A stretch of 64,000 nt of DNA, from NCBI RefSeq assembly GCF_002993975.1, contig NZ_POSO01000002.1:331469-395468 (forward strand), written 5' to 3'. Under the pieces are notes generated by a model. The model saw only the letters and a list, made by a program, of their open reading frames with translations, was not told the origin of the DNA and did no database searches. The stretch's first letter is position 1. Every line of letters starts with the position of its first letter. Both the position numbers and the translations under genes were made by a program. Below, piece after piece: positions 17,586 through 25,771 of this stretch. This stretch comes from Apilactobacillus micheneri (GTDB lineage: Bacteria > Bacillota > Bacilli > Lactobacillales > Lactobacillaceae).

Positions 17586-17984
17586 TTATTGAACTTTTGC
17601 AGCTTGTTGTTTAAACAAATCTAAGATTAAATCATTCTTTATGTATTTATCGTCAACATCAGCTAGGCGAGGTTTGTTTGCTAAAGCAATTGTTTTGAAC
17701 TTATCGATAACTGTTTCTTCATTATTTTGCTTAGCATTATCATACAATTTAGCATAATTAAAAAATGGATAGTATGTTTTTATAAAATGATTCAATTGGA
17801 TTAATGAATCAATATATTCAGCAGTATCTTTGCCATAACTCAATGTTTGGCCATTATCATTGGAGATACTTTGTTTATTATCTTTATTGTTATTACTTTG
17901 ACCAACCGCTAATCTAATTAATTCATCATTAGCCGGGAATTCAAGAACACTGTCATCAATGTTAATGTTTAAAATAGTGTACAA
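17586..17984 (-). CDS. hypothetical protein (132 aa)
   Basis: Cytosolic, polar and helical in its C-terminal half (SLIQLNHFIKTYYPFFNYAK), with an asparagine/serine-rich linker near 30-50. No family recognised. TTG start at 17984, 10 bases after AAGGAG. First gene of a two-gene operon with the membrane protein below it. Confidence 0.65.
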   Translation of the reverse strand: MYTILNINIDDSVLEFPANDELIRLAVGQSNNNKDNKQSISNDNGQTLSYGKDTAEYIDSLIQLNHFIKTYYPFFNYAKLYDNAKQNNEETVIDKFKTIALANKPRLADVDDKYIKNDLILDLFKQQAAKVQ

Positions 17985-18095
17985 ATTGTATCAACTCCTT
18001 AATTGATATTTTATATGTTAGGCAAAAAAATGTACATTCATATTAATTATGATTAATATAGTAATTATTATTGAAAAATTAGGTGGTCAATTAAA

Positions 18096-18779
18096 TTGTT
18101 TAAATACAAAAAAACTACAATATTAATTGGATTTCTTTTTATAATAGGTATTTTTTATACTACTAATATGATTGTAAGTGGTAATCATATTCCAGGAACA
18201 TATGCTGATCGTCCCATTGAAAAAGATGCCAAAGTTGTTGAGTTGAATGCTCCATATATCAGTCAACAATCAGATAAGGCTTGGAATGGATGTGAAGCTG
18301 CTAGTCTATTAGAAGGATTTCATGAAAAAGGTATTTTATTAAATACAAACTTAGACAACTTTTTGAAACAAATGCCTTATAGTAAAAATGACAATCCTAA
18401 CTATGGATATGCTGGTTCACCATATATAGAAAACCAAGAAAATGCCTTACAGTCTATTTATCCCAAGGCACTAAGTAATTGGGGGAACTTATATCATCAT
18501 GTGGAAGATATGACCGGTTCAACTGCCAATGATCTTAAAAGCCAAGTTAAACATGGCAATCCAGTAGTAACTTATATTGTGAGTCATTATAATGAAAGTC
18601 CTGAATATCAACGTTATAAATGGGGATCAGGTATTGTAAATAGCCATGTTGTATTAATGGATGGCTATGAACGTGGTTATTATCACATTTCTGATCCCAA
18701 TCGTGGCAAATATTGGGTTAAAGCTAATTTATTTGAAAAAGCGTATAACTATAAAAGATATGCGGTTGCTATCCAATAA
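18096..18779 (+). CDS. membrane-anchored C39-like cysteine peptidase
   Basis: 227 residues: N-terminal membrane anchor or signal at 7-27, then a Peptidase_C39_2 domain. Catalytic cysteine Cys66 in AWNGCEAASLLEGF, histidine in NSHVVLMDGYE near 185 and the aspartate/asparagine of ISDPNRGKYW are present in the expected order. The family includes extracytoplasmic bacteriocin-processing-like and BtrH-like peptidases of unknown target. TTG start at 18096 with AGGTGG upstream. The two flanking membrane genes, which resemble each other, suggest a small functional module. Confidence 0.85.
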   Translation: MFKYKKTTILIGFLFIIGIFYTTNMIVSGNHIPGTYADRPIEKDAKVVELNAPYISQQSDKAWNGCEAASLLEGFHEKGILLNTNLDNFLKQMPYSKNDNPNYGYAGSPYIENQENALQSIYPKALSNWGNLYHHVEDMTGSTANDLKSQVKHGNPVVTYIVSHYNESPEYQRYKWGSGIVNSHVVLMDGYERGYYHISDPNRGKYWVKANLFEKAYNYKRYAVAIQ

Positions 18780-19070
18780 TCAAAAGAAAATCAAGTAAAT
18801 TATTAGCTGAATAATCGCAAAAATCGTTATAAGTCCCCAAAATAATATTTGAGGACTTTTTTCTATATTTTTTCCTTTGTTATAACGATAGATAGTATTA
18901 ATGTTGATGGCCATAAAAAAGACGGCGATTCCTATTATGTAATTTAAATTATACGTTTTAGTTGCTAATTCGATTATTAGGCAAATAATCTGAAGAATTG
19001 AAACAATAATTGCTCTTTTAATAATATCTATCGAGTTTATCTTTGAGCAAAGATTTTGTATTTTTTGCAT
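18780..19070 (-). CDS. small membrane protein (96 aa), paralogue of the 17012-17572 product
   Basis: Three hydrophobic segments at about 18-38, 43-57 and 74-96. The pattern IIxLATKTYNLNYIIGI to ILFWGLITIFAIIQLI matches the end of the 186-residue protein on the other side of the C39-like peptidase. It ends one base after the peptidase gene, convergently. ATG 19070 follows GGGAGA. Function unknown. Confidence 0.65.
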   Translation of the reverse strand: MQKIQNLCSKINSIDIIKRAIIVSILQIICLIIELATKTYNLNYIIGIAVFFMAININTIYRYNKGKNIEKSPQILFWGLITIFAIIQLIIYLIFF

Positions 19071-19165
19071 GATCTTATTTCTCCCAAATTTTGTTTACTA
19101 TTAGTTTAACATTTTTATAAATAGGGTTATGATATTATCAATTTAAATATAAGAGGGTGTTTTTG

Positions 19166-19663
19166 ATGTTCAAAACAATCTTTAATTACATTGTTACTAT
19201 TATTTGGGGCTTTTTTGCTTTAATTACTATTTTTTATTTTAATGAAACTATTCAAGTTACTAGTTCTACAACGGCGATGGGGCAAAGCTCAATGAGTTTT
19301 AAAATGGTTTATAATTATTGGGATTATTATTTTATCTTTTCATTACTAATATTATTACCATATGTTGTTCATCAAATACCTATCTTATATAAAAAACATG
19401 TTAGTAAAATTGATACTTATAAAGATCGGGCGATGAAGTTACATAATCAAGATTTAAATCAAAATCACACTAATCGTGTGTGGTCAGTAAGCGGTTCTCA
19501 TATGAATAATCCTTATAATTATTCTTTTTCATCAACTCAATCATATGGTGATCTTTCTGGTAGTTTGTTAAATCTTTTACAAAAATATTTGGTAAATATT
19601 ATCGTGATTATCTTTGCACCGATTTTTATTGTATTTATAATTGTTAGAAAATTTGTAAAATAA
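19166..19663 (+). CDS. membrane protein of unknown function (165 aa)
   Basis: Two N-terminal membrane segments at about 5-24 and 50-68, a polar loop, and a C-terminal segment at about 138-158. ATG 19166 lies 9 bases after GAGGG; the earlier GTG at 19157 overlaps the ribosome site. No family recognised. Confidence 0.65.
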   Translation: MFKTIFNYIVTIIWGFFALITIFYFNETIQVTSSTTAMGQSSMSFKMVYNYWDYYFIFSLLILLPYVVHQIPILYKKHVSKIDTYKDRAMKLHNQDLNQNHTNRVWSVSGSHMNNPYNYSFSSTQSYGDLSGSLLNLLQKYLVNIIVIIFAPIFIVFIIVRKFVK

Positions 19664-19702
19664 AAGGGTAGTCGAATCATAATTGATTCGACTACCTTTT
19701 TT
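19664..19702 (+). terminator. intrinsic terminator, probably bidirectional
   Basis: AAAAGGGTAGTCGAATCA / TGATTCGACTACCTTTTTT stem between convergent genes. Confidence 0.9.
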
Positions 19703-20060
19703 ATATAATTAAAATTATTAAAGTGATGATTGGAAGTAACCCTTGTTTGATAATGATACTTTTTTGACTAGTTAAAGCGCCATAGATTGCGACTACAATT
19801 GCATAAATTAAAACAGGAATTACTATTTCTTTAGGGTGAGGAGCAATAAAGGTTCCATATAATAATAAGATCCCAATTATTCCATTATATATACCCTAGT
19901 TTTTCATTAAAGTTGCAGTAAATTTATTATTCAAAACGCCTTCAGGAATTTTAAAAATTCTACTGGTATTTTTTGAATGTGTTTGAATCGTTTGAATAAA
20001 CATAATATATATAAATTCAATTGCTACTAATGTAGTGAAAATAATTGATAAGATACTCAT
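19701..20060 (-). pseudogene. DUF1304 membrane protein with nonsense codon
   Basis: Leftward frame from ATG 20060 encodes MSILSIIFTTLVAIEFIYIM, then IFKIPEGVLNNKFTATLMKN, a TAG (19896-19898, codon 55), and GIYNGIIGILLLYG with two more membrane segments to residue 119. DUF1304 proteins have glutamine in the phrase NQGxYNG, so CAG-to-TAG is the evident change; the frame is otherwise intact. A read error or recent inactivation would look alike. Confidence 0.8.
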
Positions 20061-20239
20061 TTTAATTACCACACTTTACTTAAATTTTATTAATATTATT
20101 AAATAAAAAAACGATTTAATCAATTCATTACTATTCCAACAATGTTTTAATTGACTAATTGGCAACTATGAATTAGTGTTAATAACAGAAATATCAAATA
20201 TATATAATAAATATATAACTGAAAGGGAGATTTCTAATT

Positions 20240-20719
20240 ATGCCAGAAGAACGTACATTACCAGTAATTGAATTACCAGAAAGACAAATTACTCTTAGCA
20301 AACTAGACGAAAAATATGATCCAATTGTTAAAATGATTAACCGTTTTTCAAGAATTGCCCTAGATGGACAATTTGATGAACGTTACACATTTATTGCTAA
20401 TTTAAGAGAACTACAGACTTATGCAAAACGTTTTAACCATTACTACAAATTACAAAAGTTAATTATGGTTAAGATTGATGACTTAACAAAAGCTAATGAA
20501 CCAGAAGAAAAAATCAATTTACTTAAAGAATTCTTAAATGGTTACAATGAACATTTACAAGAAATTCAAGATGAATTAGATGAAAGTTTCTCTGCTCCTG
20601 AAATCGTTGGAATGGGTCATGCTCTTGATAAGTTCGTTTACAAGAACTTTGATAAACTAGAAGATCGTCCAGAATTCAATGAATATTTGGAATACAGAAT
20701 TAACAATAAAGAACTATAA
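20240..20719 (+). CDS. hypothetical helical protein (159 aa)
   Basis: Charged, alpha-helical cytosolic protein without recognised domain; a block at 85-115 (ANEPEEKINLLKEFLNGYNE) looks like coiled coil. AAAGGGAG at good distance before ATG 20240 and its own terminator indicate a real, well-expressed single gene. Function unknown. Confidence 0.8.
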   Translation: MPEERTLPVIELPERQITLSKLDEKYDPIVKMINRFSRIALDGQFDERYTFIANLRELQTYAKRFNHYYKLQKLIMVKIDDLTKANEPEEKINLLKEFLNGYNEHLQEIQDELDESFSAPEIVGMGHALDKFVYKNFDKLEDRPEFNEYLEYRINNKEL

Positions 20720-20724
20720 AATAT

Positions 20725-20760
20725 GAAGCCTTTATGCAAGAATGCATGAGGGCTTTTTTA
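20725..20760 (+). terminator. intrinsic terminator
   Basis: GAAGCCTTTATGCA / TGCATGAGGGCTTTTTT stem. Confidence 0.85.
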
Positions 20761-20771
20761 GTGCAAATGCT

Positions 20772-20799
20772 TTGTTATTTTGATATAAAAAGATATAAT
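20772..20799 (+). promoter_or_regulatory. promoter of the ADP-ribosyltransferase gene
   Basis: TTGTTA (20772-20777) and TATAAT (20794-20799), 16-base spacer. Confidence 0.5.
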
Positions 20800-20839
20800 T
20801 TATTTACTATATTTTATTATTAGGGGATGACGTAATATT

Positions 20840-21826
20840 ATGAAGAAAGCACGTTTAATGACTGTCTTATCAACATTAGCCATTGGATTTACAATTACTT
20901 CTGGACAAGTAGCCAATGCTAAACAAAAGAAAGATAATACTAATTATGTATACAGTTCTTATGATAAATCAGCTAATTTTAATACATCTGATACTCCTAT
21001 AACCCAAAGAGTAGCAAGTAAAGATTTTACCGCAACTGAACAAAACACTTCTAATCAAGTACAAATTAAAAAGGGAACTGTTATGACCATTAAGGATGGT
21101 AATAACAGCTTAGTTACAATTCCTGGAAATGCAGCTAATTTAGCAGTAAATGATATTAACAGTGTTTCTTATCCAAATAAGAGCTATTACTATAGTCAAA
21201 AGGATTATAAGAATTTATATGCTGAAGGTGCCAAATGGGCTAAAGGTTTGAGCAAAAAGCAATATAAAGCAGTTGGTGATTACAGCCTTTCTGGATATAC
21301 TGACGACAATACTTATCTACGTACAGGTCAATCTAAAAAAATTGCTAAAACCAAGCAAGAAGTGAAAAATATCCAAGCTGCTTTGAGTAAATTTAATTTA
21401 AAGAAGCCAATGACGGTATATCGTGGCTTAAATGGTGTTGGATTTGCCAAAGGTTTAAATGGTCAACCTAACCAAGTTGGATCAGTTTATTCAGATAAAG
21501 CATTTCAATCAACAAGTGTTGACCAAAATGCAGCAATTGGGTTCTTAAACACTAGTGAAAAAAATCCTGATAATAACATTCTAATTAAATTAAATGTTCC
21601 TGCTGGTAATAATGGTGCTTATATTAATTCAATTTCTAAGAGTAAAAATGAAAAAGAATACTTATTAAATTCAGGTAAAAAAATGGTGATTACTAGAATT
21701 CAAAATGTGAATGCTAATGTTAAATATGTTTCATATCAACAAAAGAATTCTAATAAAATTAAGAATATAAACAAAACCAATGAAAAGTACAATTATAAAT
21801 TAGTAACTATGAATTTAGTTGATTAA
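20840..21826 (+). CDS. secreted ADP-ribosyltransferase exoenzyme-like protein
   Basis: 328 residues. Signal peptide with cleavage near residue 27 (QVANAK). Residues about 110-300 form an ADPrib_exo_Tox-type mono-ADP-ribosyltransferase domain with the R-S-E signature in order: Arg195 in MTVYRGL, STS at 224-226 in FQSTSVDQNA, and E271-K272-E273 in NEKEYLL, the ExE pair typical of arginine-modifying C2/VIP2-type enzymes. The domain starts with the usual YAEGAKWAKGLSKKQYKAVGDY helix region (read in parts). It would transfer ADP-ribose from NAD to an extracellular or host target; the target is unknown. No binding/translocation partner gene lies nearby. Single gene with own promoter and terminator. 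Confidence 0.88.
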   Translation: MKKARLMTVLSTLAIGFTITSGQVANAKQKKDNTNYVYSSYDKSANFNTSDTPITQRVASKDFTATEQNTSNQVQIKKGTVMTIKDGNNSLVTIPGNAANLAVNDINSVSYPNKSYYYSQKDYKNLYAEGAKWAKGLSKKQYKAVGDYSLSGYTDDNTYLRTGQSKKIAKTKQEVKNIQAALSKFNLKKPMTVYRGLNGVGFAKGLNGQPNQVGSVYSDKAFQSTSVDQNAAIGFLNTSEKNPDNNILIKLNVPAGNNGAYINSISKSKNEKEYLLNSGKKMVITRIQNVNANVKYVSYQQKNSNKIKNINKTNEKYNYKLVTMNLVD

Positions 21827-21828
21827 AT

Positions 21829-21869
21829 AAAAAGGACTCATCAATATTATTTGATGAGTCCTTTTAGTT
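21829..21869 (+). terminator. intrinsic terminator
   Basis: AAAAGGACTCATCAA / TTTGATGAGTCCTTTT stem. Confidence 0.88.
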
Positions 21870-21908
21870 ATTAAAAATTATATTAGATTACTTATTGTGA
21901 AAAAGTGT

Positions 21909-22715
21909 TTAACCTTGATCGTTATGAAGACGTTTGTCTGCAGGTTTAGTTTTTGGAATACCACCCATAGCTTCTGGGTTTTCTTGATAAGTGAATTTTT
22001 CACCATCTTTAGCAGTTTGGCCTTCAAATGCACGTGAACCGGTTCCATCAGAGAAATTCATTAATACATGTGCAAATTCATCATGTTCAATGTCCTTCAT
22101 ATCACCAGGAACAACGACACCATATTTTTCTTCTAATTCTTCTTGAGCTTTCATAAATTGTAATTGATGTTGAGTTTCACGAGCTAACAAGAATTTTAGC
22201 ATGTCGCGAACCCCTTCATCTTCGGTCATATAGTACAAACGACTTACTTGTAATCTAGCTTCTGATTCACGAACAACATTAAATCGCATATCGGCAACTA
22301 AATTTCCACTTGAAGTGGTGTAGCCTGCATTCCAGGCACCACCATTAGGATTATTTAAGCTAGCTGTCATTCCATGAACAATTGAATGTTCTGGATCCAT
22401 ACCTGCATATTTTGCAGCTAATGAAGGATCTTTCTTCAAATCTTCTTCACTAGGATTTAAAGGAGCATCTTCTAAAAGATAAGCAATCATGGTAGAAATC
22501 ATTTCTACGTGGGCCATTTCTTCTGTTCCTGTATCTAATAGTAGGTCTTTATATTTTTCGTCACCAGTAGATGACCAACCTTGTGATAAATAGGACATCA
22601 TTCCAGTTACTTCACCCCATTGACCACCAAGTGATTCTTGTAATCTACGAGCCATTAATGGATCAGGTCTATCTGGCTTAGCATTATATTGTAATTTACG
22701 AGTGTGTTTAAACAT
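21909..22715 (-). CDS. manganese catalase (non-haem)
   Basis: Dimanganese enzyme breaking down hydrogen peroxide in the cytosol. 268 residues, same length as the Lactobacillus plantarum enzyme. Metal ligands are present at the same numbers: Glu35 in GQWGEVT, Glu66 and His69 in TEEMAHVEM, plus the glutamate and histidine in the second repeat (ESEARLQVSRLYY, ARETQHQLQF). Start ATG 22715 preceded by AGGAG; the longer open frame lacks a signal. Fits with MntH-based manganese uptake elsewhere in the window. Confidence 0.95.
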   Translation of the reverse strand: MFKHTRKLQYNAKPDRPDPLMARRLQESLGGQWGEVTGMMSYLSQGWSSTGDEKYKDLLLDTGTEEMAHVEMISTMIAYLLEDAPLNPSEEDLKKDPSLAAKYAGMDPEHSIVHGMTASLNNPNGGAWNAGYTTSSGNLVADMRFNVVRESEARLQVSRLYYMTEDEGVRDMLKFLLARETQHQLQFMKAQEELEEKYGVVVPGDMKDIEHDEFAHVLMNFSDGTGSRAFEGQTAKDGEKFTYQENPEAMGGIPKTKPADKRLHNDQG

Positions 22716-23024
22716 AAAAATCTTTCTCCTTTTGAATGCTGAGAAAATGAAGCAATTAAATATGATGAAATACAAAGATTATGTATCACTTAATATATAA
22801 TTTTCAGATCTCTTGTGATAAATGCTATAAATCTGCAATAACAACGTTGTTTTATATAATTATATCTTGCACGATTTAATATACCACGACTAAAAATTGT
22901 AGTCTAATATAATGACTTTTAAATTTTCATAAAAAATTTTATGCTTATTATTTTGCATGAGAAGGATCGAATAAATATATTTGTAAACAAAAAAAGCAAT
23001 TCCTAAAAAGGAATTGCTTTTTAT
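22716..23024. other. intergenic region between catalase gene and island
   Basis: AT-rich. On the minus strand TAGACT and TATATT with a 17-base spacer (about 22882-22910) could be the catalase promoter. At 22990-23022 is a hairpin AAAAAGCAATTCC / GGAATTGCTTTTT, probably the original terminator of the tRNA-Lys transcript now separated from it by the island. No gene seen. Confidence 0.5.
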
Positions 23025-23043
23025 CAGTTATGGGCAGTCAGGG
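23025..23043. repeat. attL core
   Basis: CAGTTATGGGCAGTCAGGG, identical to 35637-35655; it is the displaced copy of the tRNA-Lys 3' end. Confidence 0.9.
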
Positions 23044-23119
23044 TTTTGAATACTGAAAATCACTAAATGCCTATAACACGCTATTTATATAGGGTATAAC
23101 AATCATTATTATACTAAGC

Positions 23120-23140
23120 GGTTACCATATTGGTTACCAT
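23120..23140. promoter_or_regulatory. integrase arm sites, left end
   Basis: Two GGTTACCAT copies (23120-23128, 23132-23140) 12 bases apart; the same pair in the same orientation occurs at the right end. Confidence 0.75.
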
Positions 23141-23144
23141 TGGT

Positions 23145-24305
23145 CTAAAAATCAAGGTAATTCACCAATTTATTAACCGCATTTTTATTTTGCTGTTTAG
23201 TAACATGTGTATAAATATTCATAGTAGTTTGTACATCTTCATGACCTAATCTTTCTTGTACTTCTTTGATACTTGCACCAGAAGCGAATAGTGCAGAAGC
23301 ATGTGTATGCCTAAAACCATGAACAGTTATTTTTTGTAAATTATTATGTGTAATTATCTTATTTAGCCACTTAGCTGGTGTATTTAAACATTTATGCTTA
23401 TTATTGTTAGTGGCAAATATTAACTGTGACTTTTTGAAGGTATTAAAACCAAGCATTAAATAGATTCTTTTTTGTTTAACACGCCATTCTTTTAAATAAT
23501 TGATAGTCAATTTATCTAGAATAATTGTACGGCGTCCTTTTCTAGTCTTAGGGGCTTGCACAATTTGTTTGCCCTTAATACCTTGCGTGAGCGTTTTATT
23601 AATTCTAAGTGTCATATCATTAAAATTAATATCGTCCCAAGTTAGTGCTAAACATTCACCACGTCTTAAACCAGCAAATGCTAAAACTCTGAATAAAGTA
23701 TATTTTTCAAGTTCTCTATTCGGATCAATACATTTAAAGAATTGCATTAATTGGTTTTTATCCCAGAAATTTAAAGGCTTATCACCTTTTTCATCTTGTT
23801 TCTTAGGGATGCTAATTAACTTACAAGGGTTAGAATCATAATTACGGTTAATATAACCTTCCTTAATGGCATAATCGAATACCATAGAAGTATAATGAAA
23901 CCACTTAGTAAACGTACTAGGAGCAATTTTAAACCATTTATTTACGGCTCTTTGTACATCATTAATCTTGATTGTCCGTATTCTCTTATTACCAAAAGCA
24001 GGCAAAATATGATTTTGAAACATGCCATTAGTACGTGCATAAGTAGATTCTCTAACCGTATTAATATATGCTTGATACCATTGATTATAAACTTCATTAA
24101 ATTTAATATTATTTTCTTTTTTAATGCCACCTTGTGCAACTTCAAGTTCTAGTCTTGAAGCTTCTAGGGTGGCTTCTTTTTTGCTCTTAAAGCCACGTCT
24201 ATGAATTCTCTTAGGTTTACCTGTTTGTTTATCCAAACCACCATACAAGAAAATTGTATAACGTTTATCGCCATTTTTAGTTGTGTAACTTTTTATACTT
24301 GCCAT
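23145..24305 (-). CDS. int: tyrosine recombinase integrase
   Basis: Site-specific recombinase for integration and excision at tRNA-Lys. 386 residues: an N-terminal AP2-like arm-binding domain (KRYTIFLYGGLDKQTGKPKR region), a SAM-like core-binding domain at about 60-160, and the catalytic domain with Arg in AGLRRGE, HxxR in HGFRHTHAS, histidine in RLGHED and the nucleophile Tyr near 365 in MNIYTHVT. It ends 100 bases from attL. ATG 24305 preceded by AAGGGATG. Confidence 0.95.
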   Translation of the reverse strand: MASIKSYTTKNGDKRYTIFLYGGLDKQTGKPKRIHRRGFKSKKEATLEASRLELEVAQGGIKKENNIKFNEVYNQWYQAYINTVRESTYARTNGMFQNHILPAFGNKRIRTIKINDVQRAVNKWFKIAPSTFTKWFHYTSMVFDYAIKEGYINRNYDSNPCKLISIPKKQDEKGDKPLNFWDKNQLMQFFKCIDPNRELEKYTLFRVLAFAGLRRGECLALTWDDINFNDMTLRINKTLTQGIKGKQIVQAPKTRKGRRTIILDKLTINYLKEWRVKQKRIYLMLGFNTFKKSQLIFATNNNKHKCLNTPAKWLNKIITHNNLQKITVHGFRHTHASALFASGASIKEVQERLGHEDVQTTMNIYTHVTKQQNKNAVNKLVNYLDF

Positions 24306-24325
24306 TATCTTTCATCCCTTAATAA

Positions 24326-24340
24326 TGCCATGTGGGGCGG
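24326..24340. repeat. TGCCATGTGGGGCGG motif, copy 1
   Basis: Unusually GC-rich 15-mer between int and the repressor; a copy with one base changed lies at 25607-25621 in the same orientation. Confidence 0.6.
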
Positions 24341-24353
24341 TATGTATTAAAGG

Positions 24354-24976
24354 TTATTTATCTTTATTTTTATCTAATTTTTTGATGTATTTGTATACAC
24401 ATTCTAGTGTTTTTAAATCGGATTTATCTACAAAGCTTTTTATATAATCTAGCATAACTGTAATTTTTTGAAAATCTTCTAATGATTCAAAATGATCTAA
24501 GTTGCCAAATATCATTCTAGGGCTAATATTTAAGACCTGCATAATATCTTCTAAATATCCAATCTTTGTATAAGCAAATCCCTTTTTCTTGTGTCTATAA
24601 AGCGTTGAAACTGAAGTTTTAGTTTTTTTGCTAATTCTTTGGAAGACATTTTAAGTTCTTTTTGTCTATTATTTATTATATTAGTAAGTCTTATATTCGA
24701 TTTTTCAGTGTTTTTGTTCATTTCTATTCTATTATCTATTTTGTTATCTTCTTCTACATCACCATTTAATAAATAAAAAATAGAAGTTTGACCTATTTTT
24801 GCGATTATTTTAAGCCTTTCCTTATTAGGTAGGTTTCTATCATGCTCCCAATTGTTTATAGTTCCCTTGCTTATTTTATTAGTCTGTTCTTTTTTATTTA
24901 TGCTTTCTGCAAATTTACTTTGTGTCATTCCTTTTGATAATCTTATCTTTTTTATTCTATTTCCAGTACTGTTCAT
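24354..24976 (-). CDS. two-domain XRE repressor, needs a -1 frameshift
   Basis: Phage-type repressor. The first frame gives residues 1-141 with a complete HTH (RLSKGMTQSKFAESINKKEQ); at the heptamer A AAA AAA (plus-strand T-run 24623-24629) the homologous second half continues in the -1 frame as KKTKTSVSTLYRHKKKGFAY and on to 24354, giving 207 residues with a second HTH-like region and a helical tail. AAA AAA in the zero frame preceded by A is a classical slippery site, so slippage during translation is possible; a one-base homopolymer deletion is the alternative. Divergent from the Xis-like gene across three operator-like repeats. Confidence 0.7.
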
Positions 24977-25026
24977 AATCTACCCCTTAAATGTTAATTT
25001 ATTGATATTATATAACAAATTGAATT

Positions 25027-25130
25027 GTAAAGAAAAGTATTGAAAAAAGATGACATATGTATTAGTATTGTTTTGTAAAGAAATTTGATGATTTCTTTTT
25101 TTATTTTTAGCTTTTAGTAAAGAAAAGTAT
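25027..25130. promoter_or_regulatory. three operator-like direct repeats in the divergent control region
   Basis: GTAAAGAAAAGTAT at 25027-25040 and 25117-25130, and GTAAAGAAATTTGA at 25075-25088, all in one orientation and 42-48 bases apart. They lie between the leftward repressor and the rightward early genes, the usual place of a lysogeny-type switch. Confidence 0.65.
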
Positions 25131-25144
25131 AGAGAGGTGATTAT

Positions 25145-25327
25145 TTGAGACTTATGAATTATAAACAGGCATTGAATTATTTTGACATCAGTTCTTACAA
25201 TACTTTGTACAAGTATATTGAAAACGGTTTGTCTGTTACTAAAATTGGAAATAAGAAATTTATAGATAAAATTCAAGCAGAAAAATTTATATCTGAACAT
25301 ACTTTTAAAATTAAAAAGGAAGTGTAA
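25145..25327 (+). CDS. Xis-like small DNA-binding protein
   Basis: 60 residues; a winged-helix/HTH_17-like pattern (NYKQALNYFDISSYNTLYKY, then GLSVTKIGNKKFIDKIQAEKF). TTG start at 25145 after GAGAGGTG. First rightward gene next to the switch region, where satellites and phages encode excisionase or Cro-like proteins; excisionase is my preferred reading. Confidence 0.7.
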   Translation: MRLMNYKQALNYFDISSYNTLYKYIENGLSVTKIGNKKFIDKIQAEKFISEHTFKIKKEV

Positions 25328-25329
25328 AT

Positions 25330-25599
25330 ATGCAGGTTCAACTACCGAAGGAACAAGAACAAGCCTTATATAAACATGTAAGTGATGTATTGAGTAAAGC
25401 GATTGATAATGTGGAAAATAAAGCCAATCTCAATACACCATGGATTAAGGGAAAGAAACAAGCTTGTAAGTGGTTAAATGTTAGTCCACAATCACTAAAC
25501 AAACTAATGACTAGAGGCTTACCAGTACATTATTTAGACGATATGGGAATATGTTTCTTTAACAAACGTGAAGTTACTAAGTATTTACTAGAACAATAA
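25330..25599 (+). CDS. DUF771 family phage protein
   Basis: 89 residues; the second half (WIKGKKQACKWLNVSPQSLN, then KLMTRGLPVHYLDDMGICFF and NKREVTKYLLEQ) is the DNA-binding-like DUF771 motif found in early regions of Firmicute phages. Starts 3 bases after the preceding gene. Role unknown, probably early regulation. Confidence 0.8.
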   Translation: MQVQLPKEQEQALYKHVSDVLSKAIDNVENKANLNTPWIKGKKQACKWLNVSPQSLNKLMTRGLPVHYLDDMGICFFNKREVTKYLLEQ

Positions 25600-25606
25600 A
25601 ATTTAT

Positions 25607-25621
25607 TGCCGTGTGGGGCGG
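25607..25621. repeat. TGCCGTGTGGGGCGG motif, copy 2
   Basis: Second copy of the GC-rich 15-mer at 24326-24340; these two flank the repressor/Xis/DUF771 block. Confidence 0.6.
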
Positions 25622-25672
25622 AAAATACTTATAACATAGCAAAATAAAAAGTCCATATATAAATATGAACTT

Positions 25673-25748
25673 GAAAGGGGATGATATATGAAAGGGGATG
25701 ATATATGAAAGGGGATGATATATGAAAGTTTATGATTGTTTCAATTAA
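25673..25748 (+). repeat. 17-bp tandem repeat forming a chain of mini-ORFs
   Basis: GAAAGGGGATGATATAT occurs three times (25673, 25690, 25707). Each unit holds a ribosome site (AAAGGGG) and leads to an ATG; the frames read MKGDDI-stop, MKGDDI-stop, MKVYDCFN-stop, with each stop overlapping the next start (ATGA). ATGs at 25688, 25705 and 25722. It sits 24 bases before the Rha gene start signal and could be a translational leader. Confidence 0.7.
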
Positions 25749-25771
25749 TCTATAAATAGGAGTTGATAATT

